From the NCBI RefSeq assembly GCF_022664435.1, contig NZ_JAKREU010000001.1:62001-126000 (forward strand): a stretch of 64,000 nucleotides of DNA. The letters run 5' to 3'. The stretch comes from Sphingomonas panni. GTDB lineage: Bacteria > Pseudomonadota > Alphaproteobacteria > Sphingomonadales > Sphingomonadaceae. Positions within the stretch are counted from its first letter, which is position 1, and every line of letters starts with the position of its first letter. A model generated the notes under the pieces. The model ran no database searches. It saw only the letters and a program-made list of their open reading frames with translations, and was not told the DNA's origin. This document shows, piece after piece, positions 34,216 through 40,776 of the stretch. The position numbers and the translations under genes were made by a program.

Positions 34216-34310
34216 ACGGCGGAGACACCCTCCGTCGCTCGCTGCATGCCGTGGCAGCGGCGCAGTCCCCGACTACACAGACTGAACCGTATTTACCCCG
34301 CAATACCCAC
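34216..34310 (+). repeat. Composite intergenic repeat, copy 4
   Basis: The hairpin ACGGCGGAG-ACACC-CTCCGTCGC (34216-34238) is followed by TACCCCG at +78 (34294) and TACCCAC at +88 (34304). This matches the +77/+88 boxes of copy 3. Confidence 0.6.
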
Positions 34311-34479
34311 GCCTCGCCTAGCGGTTGCGTGCCACGTCCATTACGGCAGTTCCCTATAAAAGCCTTGGCCATTTGAAATAGCCGCCCCGCGCACTACATT
34401 CATATTATTGTCCGCTTGCAGTTTGCGAGCGCGGGCAACTGAGAGACCACCGTGCTCCCGCTTGCTAGCGAGGAGCAGT
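34311..34479. other. Non-coding stretch before the tiny-gene cluster
   Basis: Together with repeat copy 4 this makes a gap of about 300 bases (34178-34479) without a gene. It is A+T-rich near 34395-34410 and likely holds the promoter of the next cluster. I see no clear -35/-10 pair. Confidence 0.4.
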
Positions 34480-34635
34480 ATGATGGACCTCAATGAATTA
34501 GAGAACCGACGTCGTATATCGGATCGAAACGCTGCGAAGGCGGCCTGCGTAGAGGCGCGGGTTGCGCATTCGCGGCTTGCGGCGGGCTATGCCGCTCAGA
34601 TCGCTCGTAGTCACGGCAAACGCGACGCGAGCTGA
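34480..34635 (+). CDS. Tiny helical protein (51 aa)
   Basis: MMDLNELENRRRISDRNAAK opens a charged, alanine-rich single helix. AGGAG (34471-34475) precedes two adjacent ATGs. It is the first of four overlapping small genes. Function unknown. Confidence 0.5.
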   Translation: MMDLNELENRRRISDRNAAKAACVEARVAHSRLAAGYAAQIARSHGKRDAS

Positions 34636-34849
34636 CCCTGTAACAACCGATAGCGCGGACCGATCCGGCCAGCGGTGGACACAAACGGACATCGACGCTC
34701 TTCGAAGTCAGGCGTTCGCACGGTCCCCGCTGGACGTAATCTCAGCTTTTCTACAACGAACTGAGCACGAGACCGCTCGTATGGGCGCCCGCTTGCGGAT
34801 TAAGCTCATCACAGAGCCAACCGAAGGATCTACGGATGAGCAAAGATAA
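34589..34849 (+). CDS. Small SANT/Myb-like helix-turn-helix protein
   Basis: The recognisable part is RWTQTDIDALRSQAFARSPL followed by VISAFLQRTEHETARMGARL. This is the pattern of short SANT-like proteins (W at the first helix, 'LxRTxxA' near the end). The ATG at 34589 overlaps the previous gene; TTG at 34562 is the alternative. It may bind DNA. The start is uncertain. Confidence 0.45.
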   Translation: MPLRSLVVTANATRADPVTTDSADRSGQRWTQTDIDALRSQAFARSPLDVISAFLQRTEHETARMGARLRIKLITEPTEGSTDEQR

Positions 34850-34985
34850 GAACCGTGGAAATCGGGAAGTTCGGAAACCGAAAAAGGTCGAACCAAAAGT
34901 CAACGCGTCGAAACCGTCTTTGAAAGCCGTTGTGGGCATTGAACCAAGCGGCGGGTTGAACGTGCACACCCGGAAAGATCGTTGA
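34836..34985 (+). CDS. Lysine-rich tiny protein (49 aa)
   Basis: MSKDKNRGNREVRKPKKVEP begins a 49-residue basic protein with a Gly-rich tail. Similar MSKDKNRGNRE peptides are common in alphaproteobacteria, without a known role. It overlaps the gene before by 14 bases and the gene after by one (TGATG), which supports translation. Confidence 0.6.
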   Translation: MSKDKNRGNREVRKPKKVEPKVNASKPSLKAVVGIEPSGGLNVHTRKDR

Positions 34986-35209
34986 TGCTGGAGCTAGCGC
35001 TTCGGGACGGTACGGCCGTTTTCATGAACCCGGAAGCGATTTGGTACATTCGCGATGGGGGTGGTGGAACGGCCGCTATTCACGGTTATTCCGGCGTAGC
35101 CCTATTCGTAGCTGGCGATGCGGGCCAGATCGCTAAGCGCTGGCTGGAATTGAAAATGTCCAGCATTCACCCCGGGTTTCATGGGCTTCGCATTGTCAAA
35201 GACGATTGA
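34985..35209 (+). CDS. Small hypothetical protein (74 aa)
   Basis: MLELALRDGTAVFMNPEAIW is the start of a compact beta-rich protein with a Gly-Gly-Gly-Gly turn and the C-terminal segment HGLRIVKDD. The start overlaps the stop before it (TGATG). It resembles small plant-phage-type 'flagellar FlbD-like' beta proteins only vaguely; function not assigned. Confidence 0.5.
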   Translation: MLELALRDGTAVFMNPEAIWYIRDGGGGTAAIHGYSGVALFVAGDAGQIAKRWLELKMSSIHPGFHGLRIVKDD

Positions 35210-35276
35210 AGGCTAGCGTCCGAACCAAAATTGGCTCGCTCGACGAACACGCCGCCGCGCCCCATCCCACCGACAA

Positions 35277-35666
35277 TTATGAGAGCGGCGCCGACCGCAT
35301 CCAGGCATCGGCCTCATCATAATCCAGGAACGTCCGGCAGTTGGGTGCGGTGAGGTAGCGCTCTGTCTGCAATTTTCCCAAACTGGACGCTGCTACCGCT
35401 GCGATCGGGGCCTTGGTCAGCATCAAGGCCTTGGGCATCATTCCAGCCAATGCGTCGATAACGTTAGCTGGCTGAATGGGCGCGTTCCGCATGTCGACGA
35501 ATGTGTAAAATGCGCCGTGGCGCAGGCGAATGGCCGTGCCCTTAGCTATCAGTTCCGCCGCGAACTTCGCAGCCAAGCCAGCCGACCAGAAGCCGTACGT
35601 GGTGATTTTGAGCGTGCGGTTGGGAATGTCATATTCGATGTTGTACTTGGCGATACCGGTATTCAT
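35277..35666 (-). CDS. STAS/SpoIIAA-like small protein
   Basis: The 129-residue protein has alternating strands and helices (ITTYGFWSAGLAAKFAAELI, FYTFVDMRNAPIQPANVIDA, KAPIAAVAASSLGKLQTERY, and a final FLDYDEADAWMRS). This is the pattern of STAS-like proteins that are frequent in sphingomonads. The ATG at 35666 is chosen; GTG at 35681 is possible. The role is unknown, perhaps stress or cell-surface regulation. Confidence 0.6.
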   Translation of the reverse strand: MNTGIAKYNIEYDIPNRTLKITTYGFWSAGLAAKFAAELIAKGTAIRLRHGAFYTFVDMRNAPIQPANVIDALAGMMPKALMLTKAPIAAVAASSLGKLQTERYLTAPNCRTFLDYDEADAWMRSAPLS

Positions 35667-35674
35667 GAGACTGC

Positions 35675-35875
35675 TTAGCACCCGACTTTGGAGTAGACGG
35701 TTGTGAGAGCCGGGCGAAGCGCGGCCTCTTCAAGACGAACCCGTTCCTCGACCCCCCTTGCGACGCGTGCCGAAGCATCACGATACCCGGCCCAGTCCTT
35801 CCTGATCTGGTCTAGCGTCCACGTCGCAAGATAGCGGCTTACCCGGCCCCTTCGATCGGCAAGGTCTCGATCCAA
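35675..35875 (-). CDS. Possible small helical protein (66 aa)
   Basis: The frame encodes Arg/Ala/Glu-rich helices (DWAGYRDASARVARGVEERV). It has only a TTG start and continues open upstream without an ATG. It overlaps the upstream end of the STAS-like gene. It may be a remnant or a chance frame. Confidence 0.3.
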   Translation of the reverse strand: MDRDLADRRGRVSRYLATWTLDQIRKDWAGYRDASARVARGVEERVRLEEAALRPALTTVYSKVGC

Positions 35876-35894
35876 CTCCGCGATTGCTTCTGCT

Positions 35895-36191
35895 ATTCCC
35901 GCAAGGTTCCCGCACGGTAACGGGACCAGCGAGCTAGCGCTCTCGATTGCCGACGTAGGAGAGGCAGCGCTGCATCACGCCGGGTTCGGGGAGCTGATCC
36001 AACGAGCGCCTGAACCGGACGCCGGGCCGGTATCGCCGTCCTGCAAGCGCCGCGCAAAGGTCGTCCGCGACGCATTCATCGCTTTGGCGTGCGACGCGCG
36101 CGACGACCGCGAAGCGGTAGCGTTGGTCGCCCTCGCCACACGATCGACCTCGCCCCGCCTTGAACGCCTTGCCCGGATGATTGCGGAATGA
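35895..36191 (+). CDS. Open frame without a standard start, coupled to the next gene
   Basis: The frame ending at TGA 36189-36191 reads through ELALSIADVGEAALHHAGFG and RRAKVVRDAFIALACDARDD to LERLARMIAE. Its stop overlaps the next ATG (ATGA), the same coupling seen in the following genes, which argues it is real. No in-frame ATG, GTG or TTG lies near its beginning; ATT at 35895 is one option. It may have lost its start. Confidence 0.4.
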   Translation: MPARFPHGNGTSELALSIADVGEAALHHAGFGELIQRAPEPDAGPVSPSCKRRAKVVRDAFIALACDARDDREAVALVALATRSTSPRLERLARMIAE

Positions 36192-36460
36192 CCACCGTCC
36201 CGAACCCGTTCGCCGGGCCTGACGCTGCGCTCGTCGACGCGATCGCCGCCGAGATCGGTGCAGGCTTCGTTGCAGGCTATTCGCCGATCGCAGTTCGTCA
36301 CATCTCCGATCCACGCATCGGCACTGCGACGTTGATGGCTGCGGTCGCGCAGGCGCACGCCGCCGGCTTGGTCAAGGCGATCCGTACAGCCGCCGGCGGC
36401 GACGTCCGCCAGTTCGTCGCGGAAATCGCTGCGTGGATTGACGCGGAGGTGGCGCGATGA
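36188..36460 (+). CDS. Island hypothetical protein (90 aa)
   Basis: Alanine-rich helices (AALVDAIAAEIGAGFVAGYS, RQFVAEIAAWIDAEVAR). The ATG overlaps the stop before and its own stop overlaps the next start. It is the first firmly started gene of a chain leading to the integrase. No family recognised. Confidence 0.6.
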   Translation: MTTVPNPFAGPDAALVDAIAAEIGAGFVAGYSPIAVRHISDPRIGTATLMAAVAQAHAAGLVKAIRTAAGGDVRQFVAEIAAWIDAEVAR

Positions 36461-36807
36461 CCGATCGGTCAATGCACGATCCTTATTACGCCCCGCCAGA
36501 GGCGCGCCGTTTCGGGGTACATCCATACGAAATTCGGCGGGTGATGGCGCGGCATTCGGCCGACGTCGAACTCGCGCTCGGCATCCTCGTCCGCGCGGCC
36601 GAGCGCTGCGGCGCGAATGGCGAGCTTTCGCGCGATCGCACGCTGTACGAAGCGGTGCTGAAGGAAATGACCATGCGCATGGTCAAGATCGCATGGTCGG
36701 CCGAGGGCTGGAACGCCATGGCAGCAAGCGACGCGCTGATCGAAATCCGTGTGGCGATGCAGGCAGCCTTCCCGGCAGCGGCGGAAGACGGAGGTATGGG
36801 CGGATGA
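36457..36807 (+). CDS. Island hypothetical protein (116 aa)
   Basis: The soluble helical protein contains DPYYAPPEARRFGVHPYEIR at the start and SAEGWNAMAASDALIEIRVA near the end. Both ends overlap neighbours by four bases (ATGA). No family recognised; small genes like this are common next to island integrases. Confidence 0.6.
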   Translation: MTDRSMHDPYYAPPEARRFGVHPYEIRRVMARHSADVELALGILVRAAERCGANGELSRDRTLYEAVLKEMTMRMVKIAWSAEGWNAMAASDALIEIRVAMQAAFPAAAEDGGMGG

Positions 36808-37046
36808 CCCGCGACACCTTCACCGCCCGCCACCTGACGGCCGGCTGCTCCGTCTGCCACGGAACGGACGCGCACTGGACCGGTCCGAACGCGCAGGCCC
36901 TCGCCGCCCAGCATCACGATCGGACGAAGCACCACACCTGGTGTGAGGTGCATCTGTCGATCCGCTACGGCACCGAAGTCCGCGATGATCGCCAGGCCGA
37001 CATTGAGGACGCGATTGCGTCCGTCACCAAGGGAGTAGCCCTATGA
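36804..37046 (+). CDS. Small putative zinc-finger protein (80 aa)
   Basis: Cys-Ser-Val-Cys-His near residue 15 and HHDRTKHHTWCEVHL near residue 40 form a possible CxxC...HxxxxH or CxxC...C zinc site. The start overlaps the previous stop (ATGA). It may bind DNA or act as an accessory to excision. The zinc site is inferred. Confidence 0.55.
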   Translation: MTRDTFTARHLTAGCSVCHGTDAHWTGPNAQALAAQHHDRTKHHTWCEVHLSIRYGTEVRDDRQADIEDAIASVTKGVAL

Positions 37047-37378
37047 CCGCGTACAGCATCGTCACGCTCGGTCGCCGACTAAGTCGCGCAGTCGAGCAAG
37101 GCAAAGGCATCAAGCTAGAGGCTCGTGACGTCGATTTGCTCGGAAGCCTTGGGTTTTTCGACGACGTACACACCGCCACCGCAAAATTTATCAAGGAACA
37201 GTCGCTGTGCCGGATCGCGCGCCGCCAATCTATCGACGGGGCAAATACTGGGTCGACAAACTCCGCCGGGAAGACGGGACCGAGCGCAGTCCCAACTGGT
37301 ACGTCTTCTGGTACGACGTCGACGCGCGACGCGAGGCAAGCGCTTCGACGGGTACGTCGGACGAAGACGAGGCCATAA
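37043..37378 (+). CDS. Small protein just before the integrase (111 aa)
   Basis: The start overlaps the zinc-finger gene by four bases. The N-terminal part (GKGIKLEARDVDLLGSLGFF and TAKFIKEQSLCRIAR) is conserved-looking. The C-terminal 57 residues overlap the integrase gene in another frame and are low in complexity (Ser/Thr/Gly/Arg). It could be an excisionase-like factor by position only. Confidence 0.5.
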   Translation: MTAYSIVTLGRRLSRAVEQGKGIKLEARDVDLLGSLGFFDDVHTATAKFIKEQSLCRIARRQSIDGANTGSTNSAGKTGPSAVPTGTSSGTTSTRDARQALRRVRRTKTRP

Positions 37379-38541
37379 GGGCGTGCGACCGTCGCTATCT
37401 CGCCGATCGCGGCGAATCGCACGCCTTCTGCTACGCCTGCGGGCAACCGCTGGCATCGGCGGCCGACTATCTGCTGCTCGACGCGATGGCCGATTATCGG
37501 ATCGAGCATGGCGATCTGCAGCTCTCCGCCGTGACGATCTCGGCGCGGCTGAAGCACGTCACCGATTTCGTCCAAGCCGAGGAAGCCGCGGGCGGCATCT
37601 TCGGTATCGCGACGTCCTGTGCAACGGCGTGTGGCACGCCGTTCATCACCGCCTTTCGCGCTTGGTCAAAGGCACAGCCAGTGGTGTCGCGGAACAAGAA
37701 GCAGGAGATTACGACCTCGCGGCCGAGATCGGCGGCGGCAACGGAGGAGTCGGTGCTGCAGCTCGCGGCCGCACTCAATCACGCGGCCGATGCGGATCCG
37801 CCGCGATCGGAGCGTCGGCCGATCTACAAACCACTTCCCCGCAGCCAGGTGTCACGGCCCCGGATGCGTCGGGCGGACGTCGCCACGCTCGCCAAGATGC
37901 TCGCCTTCGCGGCCGAGCCAGACAAGAAGCGCGCCTCGCTACACGCCTTCCTCGTCGCCTCGATCTGCACCGCCGCCCGGCCTGACACGGTGCTCGATAT
38001 TTCCGTCGCGCCAGAGCGCGGCCAGTGGGAGCCGGGCCTGCGCGTCATCGACCTGAACCCGCACGGCCGGGCACAGACCAAGAAGTATCGGCCGATCATT
38101 CCGGTCATGCCGGTGCTAGACGACTGGCTGCGCGCGGAATGGCGCGCCTACCAGAAGCTGGATCGGGCCGAGCGAATCGGCGCGGGCTTTCTGGTGAACT
38201 ATTATGGCCGCCCCGTTTCGAGCGTCCGCACCGCATGGCGAAGCATGATCTCCGAGCTCGGCCTGCCGGCAACGCGCGAATGGGGCACCTATGTGCTTCG
38301 ACACACGATGGCGACCCTGCTGCGTCAGAACGGCGCGGATAAGTGGGAGCTGCAGAATTTCCTGGGCCATGCTCGAACGATCACGGACATCTATGCCGTC
38401 AGCATATATCCGAGCGTGACAAACGGCCTCTCCGCCATTCTCGACGAGATCGAGCAGCTATCTCCGGGGGCGTTGCGCCGAAAGTGCGCAGAAAAGGCAC
38501 TACCCGGCCCTTCCACCGTGGAGGTGAAAATGACCGGGTAG
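37207..38541 (+). CDS. int: Tyrosine recombinase, integrase of the island
   Basis: The 444-residue protein has an N-terminal arm-binding part with a small CYACGQ motif near residue 78, a core-binding domain and a C-terminal catalytic domain. Catalytic features are arginine I in ICTAARPDTVLDI, a basic strand TKKYRPIIPV, the box YVLRHTMATLL (arginine II present; the first histidine of HxxR is tyrosine), LGHARTITDIY with the nucleophile tyrosine. It would insert and excise the island at tRNA-Val. GTG is the start. The gene ends nine bases before attR, the usual place for an island integrase. Confidence 0.9.
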   Translation: MPDRAPPIYRRGKYWVDKLRREDGTERSPNWYVFWYDVDARREASASTGTSDEDEAIRACDRRYLADRGESHAFCYACGQPLASAADYLLLDAMADYRIEHGDLQLSAVTISARLKHVTDFVQAEEAAGGIFGIATSCATACGTPFITAFRAWSKAQPVVSRNKKQEITTSRPRSAAATEESVLQLAAALNHAADADPPRSERRPIYKPLPRSQVSRPRMRRADVATLAKMLAFAAEPDKKRASLHAFLVASICTAARPDTVLDISVAPERGQWEPGLRVIDLNPHGRAQTKKYRPIIPVMPVLDDWLRAEWRAYQKLDRAERIGAGFLVNYYGRPVSSVRTAWRSMISELGLPATREWGTYVLRHTMATLLRQNGADKWELQNFLGHARTITDIYAVSIYPSVTNGLSAILDEIEQLSPGALRRKCAEKALPGPSTVEVKMTG

Positions 38542-38550
38542 CAACACTTT

Positions 38551-38599
38551 AAATGGTGGGCGCGGCAAGGATTGAACTTGCGACCCCTGCGATGTCAAC
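38551..38599. repeat. attR of the island, inside tRNA-Val
   Basis: These 49 bases are identical to 17429-17477 and cover the 3' half of the intact tRNA-Val gene plus three bases beyond CCA. Confidence 0.93.
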
Positions 38600-38628
38600 A
38601 CAGTGCTCTACCACTGAGCTACGCGCCC
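38554..38628 (-). tRNA. tRNA-Val, anticodon GAC
   Basis: A 75-base cloverleaf with encoded CCA: acceptor GGGCGCG/CGCGCCC, D-arm GCTC-AGTGGTA-GAGC, anticodon arm CTGTG-TTGACAT-CGCAG, T-arm GCAAG-TTCAATC-CTTGC. The anticodon is at 38594-38596. The 3' half was restored by the island. Confidence 0.97.
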
Positions 38629-38702
38629 GGCGCTGTCCTTCCGGAGAAGGGAGCGAAACCGGAGACGCGCTGTTAGCCGCGTCGATTCCGCCTGACAAGC
38701 CC

Positions 38703-39080
38703 TTAATTGCTTGTCGGGATTCTTTCTCCCTCGAACAACCGGTCGACCTCGGCCACCAGCTCGCGCAGGTGGAACGGCTTGGACAGGATGCGGGCGTGCG
38801 GCACCTGCTGCCCGGCCTTCAGCGTCACCGCAGCGAAGCCGGTAATGAACATGACGCGCAGCGACGGTGACATCTCGGCGGCGCGCTGTGCCAGTTCGAT
38901 GCCGTCCATTTCGGGCATGACGATATCGGTCAGCAACAGGTCGAACGATTCGCTCTGCAGCAGCGGGATCGCCGCCGTGCCGCGATCCACCGCGCTGACA
39001 AAATAACCGGCACGTTCCAGCGCGCGCGTAAGATACTCGCGCATCACCTGATCGTCCTCGGCCAGCAAGATTCTGAACAT
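38703..39080 (-). CDS. cpdR: CpdR-like response regulator
   Basis: A stand-alone 125-residue receiver domain with no output domain: acidic pair LLAEDD at the start, phospho-acceptor aspartate in LLLTDIVMPEMDG near residue 52, threonine in FITGFA and lysine in LSKPF near residue 103. Length and sequence match CpdR, which, when unphosphorylated, brings ClpXP to the pole and primes it for substrates such as CtrA-pathway proteins. Divergent from the N-formylglutamate amidohydrolase gene. Confidence 0.88.
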   Translation of the reverse strand: MFRILLAEDDQVMREYLTRALERAGYFVSAVDRGTAAIPLLQSESFDLLLTDIVMPEMDGIELAQRAAEMSPSLRVMFITGFAAVTLKAGQQVPHARILSKPFHLRELVAEVDRLFEGERIPTSN

Positions 39081-39180
39081 CCGACTCCCTTCGATGCCAG
39101 CCCTTGTCCTAGGCGATGGTGGTTAAGATTTTCCAGCCGGGCGCTCGACAAGCGCGACGGAGCGTGATCCTTTGCGACCG

Positions 39181-40047
39181 ATGGAAGCACCCATAGCCCC
39201 GCCGCCGTTCGACCGGTACGGACCGGACGAACCGGCATCGCCGGTGGTCGTGTCGGTGCCCCATGCCAGCCGCGATTATCCGGCGGCGATGCAGGCGTTG
39301 CTGACCGTACCCGTCGCCCGGCTTAGCGCGCTGGAGGATCGGTATATCGATGCCGTCGCCACGCAGCTTGTCGGACAGGAGACGATGTTCGTCGCACGGC
39401 GCGCGCGTGGCTGGATCGACCTCAACCGGTCGCCCGCGCGCGACCGCGATCCGCACGTCGATACCGGCGTCGATCCGCGCGCCTTTGCGGCACAGGCGTC
39501 GGACAAGGTGCGCAGCGGCATCGGACTTATTCCCCGACGCGCGGGCGGTGCCGACAATATGTGGCGGCGCAAGCTGAGCGATGCCGAGGTGCGCGCACGG
39601 ATCGACGGGGATCATGCACCTTATCACGCCGCGCTCGCTGCTGCCTTGACCGCTGCCCATGTCCGCTTCGGGATCGCGCTGCTGCTGGACCTGCATTCGA
39701 TGCCCCCCCTGCCCGGCGTCACCCCGGCGCAGGTCGTGCTGGGCAATCGCCATGGCCATAGCTGTGCCGGCGTCTTCACCGACATTGCCGCCGCGATCGT
39801 GCGCGATGCCGGACTGCGGGTGGCGATCAACCATCCCTACGCCGGCGGCCATATTCTTGCTGCCCATGCCCGTCCGCGCGCCGGCATCCATGCGTTGCAG
39901 CTGGAGATCGATCGCGCCCTGTATCTGGACGAACGGTTCGACCAGCCGGGCGACGGCGTTGCCGCGACGGCAGCTTGGGTCCGCGCGCTGATCGATGCGC
40001 TGGCCGATGCCATGCTTGCCCTTCCCCACCGCATTGCAGCGGAATAG
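39181..40047 (+). CDS. N-formylglutamate amidohydrolase family protein
   Basis: The 288-residue enzyme shows VSVPHASRDYP near residue 25, LDLHSMP near 170, LGNRHGHSC near 190 and NHPYAGGHI near 220. These form the zinc site of the N-formylglutamate deformylase family (HutG-type), which releases formate from N-formylglutamate in histidine breakdown. The ATG at 39181 is preferred to the TTG at 39172. No hut genes are next to it, so the true substrate may differ. Confidence 0.82.
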   Translation: MEAPIAPPPFDRYGPDEPASPVVVSVPHASRDYPAAMQALLTVPVARLSALEDRYIDAVATQLVGQETMFVARRARGWIDLNRSPARDRDPHVDTGVDPRAFAAQASDKVRSGIGLIPRRAGGADNMWRRKLSDAEVRARIDGDHAPYHAALAAALTAAHVRFGIALLLDLHSMPPLPGVTPAQVVLGNRHGHSCAGVFTDIAAAIVRDAGLRVAINHPYAGGHILAAHARPRAGIHALQLEIDRALYLDERFDQPGDGVAATAAWVRALIDALADAMLALPHRIAAE

Positions 40048-40052
40048 CACAG

Positions 40053-40086
40053 AAAAAAGCCACCCCGTGCGGTTGCACGGAGTGGC
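40053..40086 (-). terminator. Terminator of the candidate small RNA
   Basis: GCCACTCCGTGC / GCACGGGGTGGC with a four-base loop and TTTTTT on the minus strand (plus strand AAAAAA at 40053-40058). It lies 148 bases beyond the cytochrome gene stop and could also end that transcript. Confidence 0.85.
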
Positions 40087-40155
40087 CAAGGTTCAGGGAG
40101 GAGGCGCGTGAAACGCGCCGCACGGTTCAACGAAAGGGGGGAACATCGAACCGTG
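40053..40155 (-). ncRNA. Candidate small RNA with exposed CTCCTCCCT
   Basis: On the minus strand three stem-loops follow each other: CACGGTTC/GAACCGTG (40155-40121) with a C-rich loop, GGCGCGT-GAA-ACGCGCC (40119-40103), and a 12-bp terminator (40086-40059) followed by six T. CTCCTCCCT (40103-40095) lies between the last two and is complementary to Shine-Dalgarno sites. Alphaproteobacteria have small RNAs with CCUCCUCCC motifs. A 16-codon frame on the plus strand (GTG at 40108, AGGGAGGAG before it) is an alternative reading. Confidence 0.5.
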
Positions 40156-40233
40156 TAACCATGATTTAGGGTGGAGGTCAGGCGGGTTCAAGACCCATTT
40201 TACGATTGACCGTGACTTTATCGCAACTGGCCG

Positions 40234-40776
40234 TCAGGGTACCGCCCGACGGCCGGGAAGCATTCGCGCGAGCACCCCGTCGCGCAACAGGAAATGGTGC
40301 CGCAGCGCGGCGGCGACATGCAGCGCGACCAGCCCGGCCATGCCGAATCCGACGATTTCGTGCAGTTCGTGCCCCAGATGGGCGGCACTGTCGGAAATCG
40401 GCAGATAGGGGATCGGGAACAGTCCGAACCAGTCGAGCGGATAACGCTTCGCACCCGACGACATCGCCCAGCCGGTAAGCGGCACGACGAGCAGCAGAAC
40501 GTAGAAGGCGAAATGCGACGCCCGCGCCACCATCCGCTCCCACCCCGCCGTTTCCGGCGGCAGCGGCGGCAGCGGCGGCGGGCGATGCCCCAGCCGCCAC
40601 GCGATCCGTCCCAGCGTCAGCACCAGGACGGTGATGCCGACCGCCTTGTGCACCGGCATCGATCCGCCGATCAGGCCGATCCACAGGTTGGCCACTACGA
40701 GCGCCGCGATGACCCAGTGGAACAGGATCGCGACGCGCGAATAGCGCCCGCCATGGCTCGGTCCGACCGTCGCCAT
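40234..40776 (-). CDS. Cytochrome b561
   Basis: This 180-residue membrane protein has four helices: start RVAILFHWVIAALVVANLWI, then about 45-60, 85-107 and 140-162. Histidines suited to two hemes lie in FHW (20), PVHKAVG (43), HELHEIVG and LHVAAALRHH. Such proteins move electrons across or within the inner membrane and may scavenge superoxide. It follows the SapC gene with a one-base overlap. Confidence 0.9.
   Translation of the reverse strand: MATVGPSHGGRYSRVAILFHWVIAALVVANLWIGLIGGSMPVHKAVGITVLVLTLGRIAWRLGHRPPPLPPLPPETAGWERMVARASHFAFYVLLLVVPLTGWAMSSGAKRYPLDWFGLFPIPYLPISDSAAHLGHELHEIVGFGMAGLVALHVAAALRHHFLLRDGVLARMLPGRRAVP

Larger units (their letters stand above)
17429..38599. mobile_element. 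21.2-kb genomic island integrated in tRNA-Val(GAC)
   Basis: The segment is bounded by 49-bp perfect direct repeats (17429-17477 and 38551-38599) that match the 3' half of tRNA-Val. The intact tRNA is at the right end, beside a full-length tyrosine integrase. Inside are a deleted prophage (about 19.4-27.4 kb), a truncated second integrase, an A+T-richer block of small secreted proteins and toxin-antitoxin genes (27.6-35.2 kb), and a run of coupled small genes leading to the integrase. No conjugation genes and no replication set beyond a RepA-like winged-helix gene are visible, so it is an integrative island of unknown transfer means. Confidence 0.92.

Noticed and set aside
27845..34330. Integron attC sites for the small-gene array
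   Set aside because: No GTTRRRY/RYYYAAC ends flank the repeats, no integron integrase is present, and the genes lie on both strands.
17478..38550. An anti-phage defence island
   Set aside because: I looked for restriction-modification, CRISPR, CBASS, retron, Argonaute and similar genes and saw none; only toxin-antitoxin modules are present.
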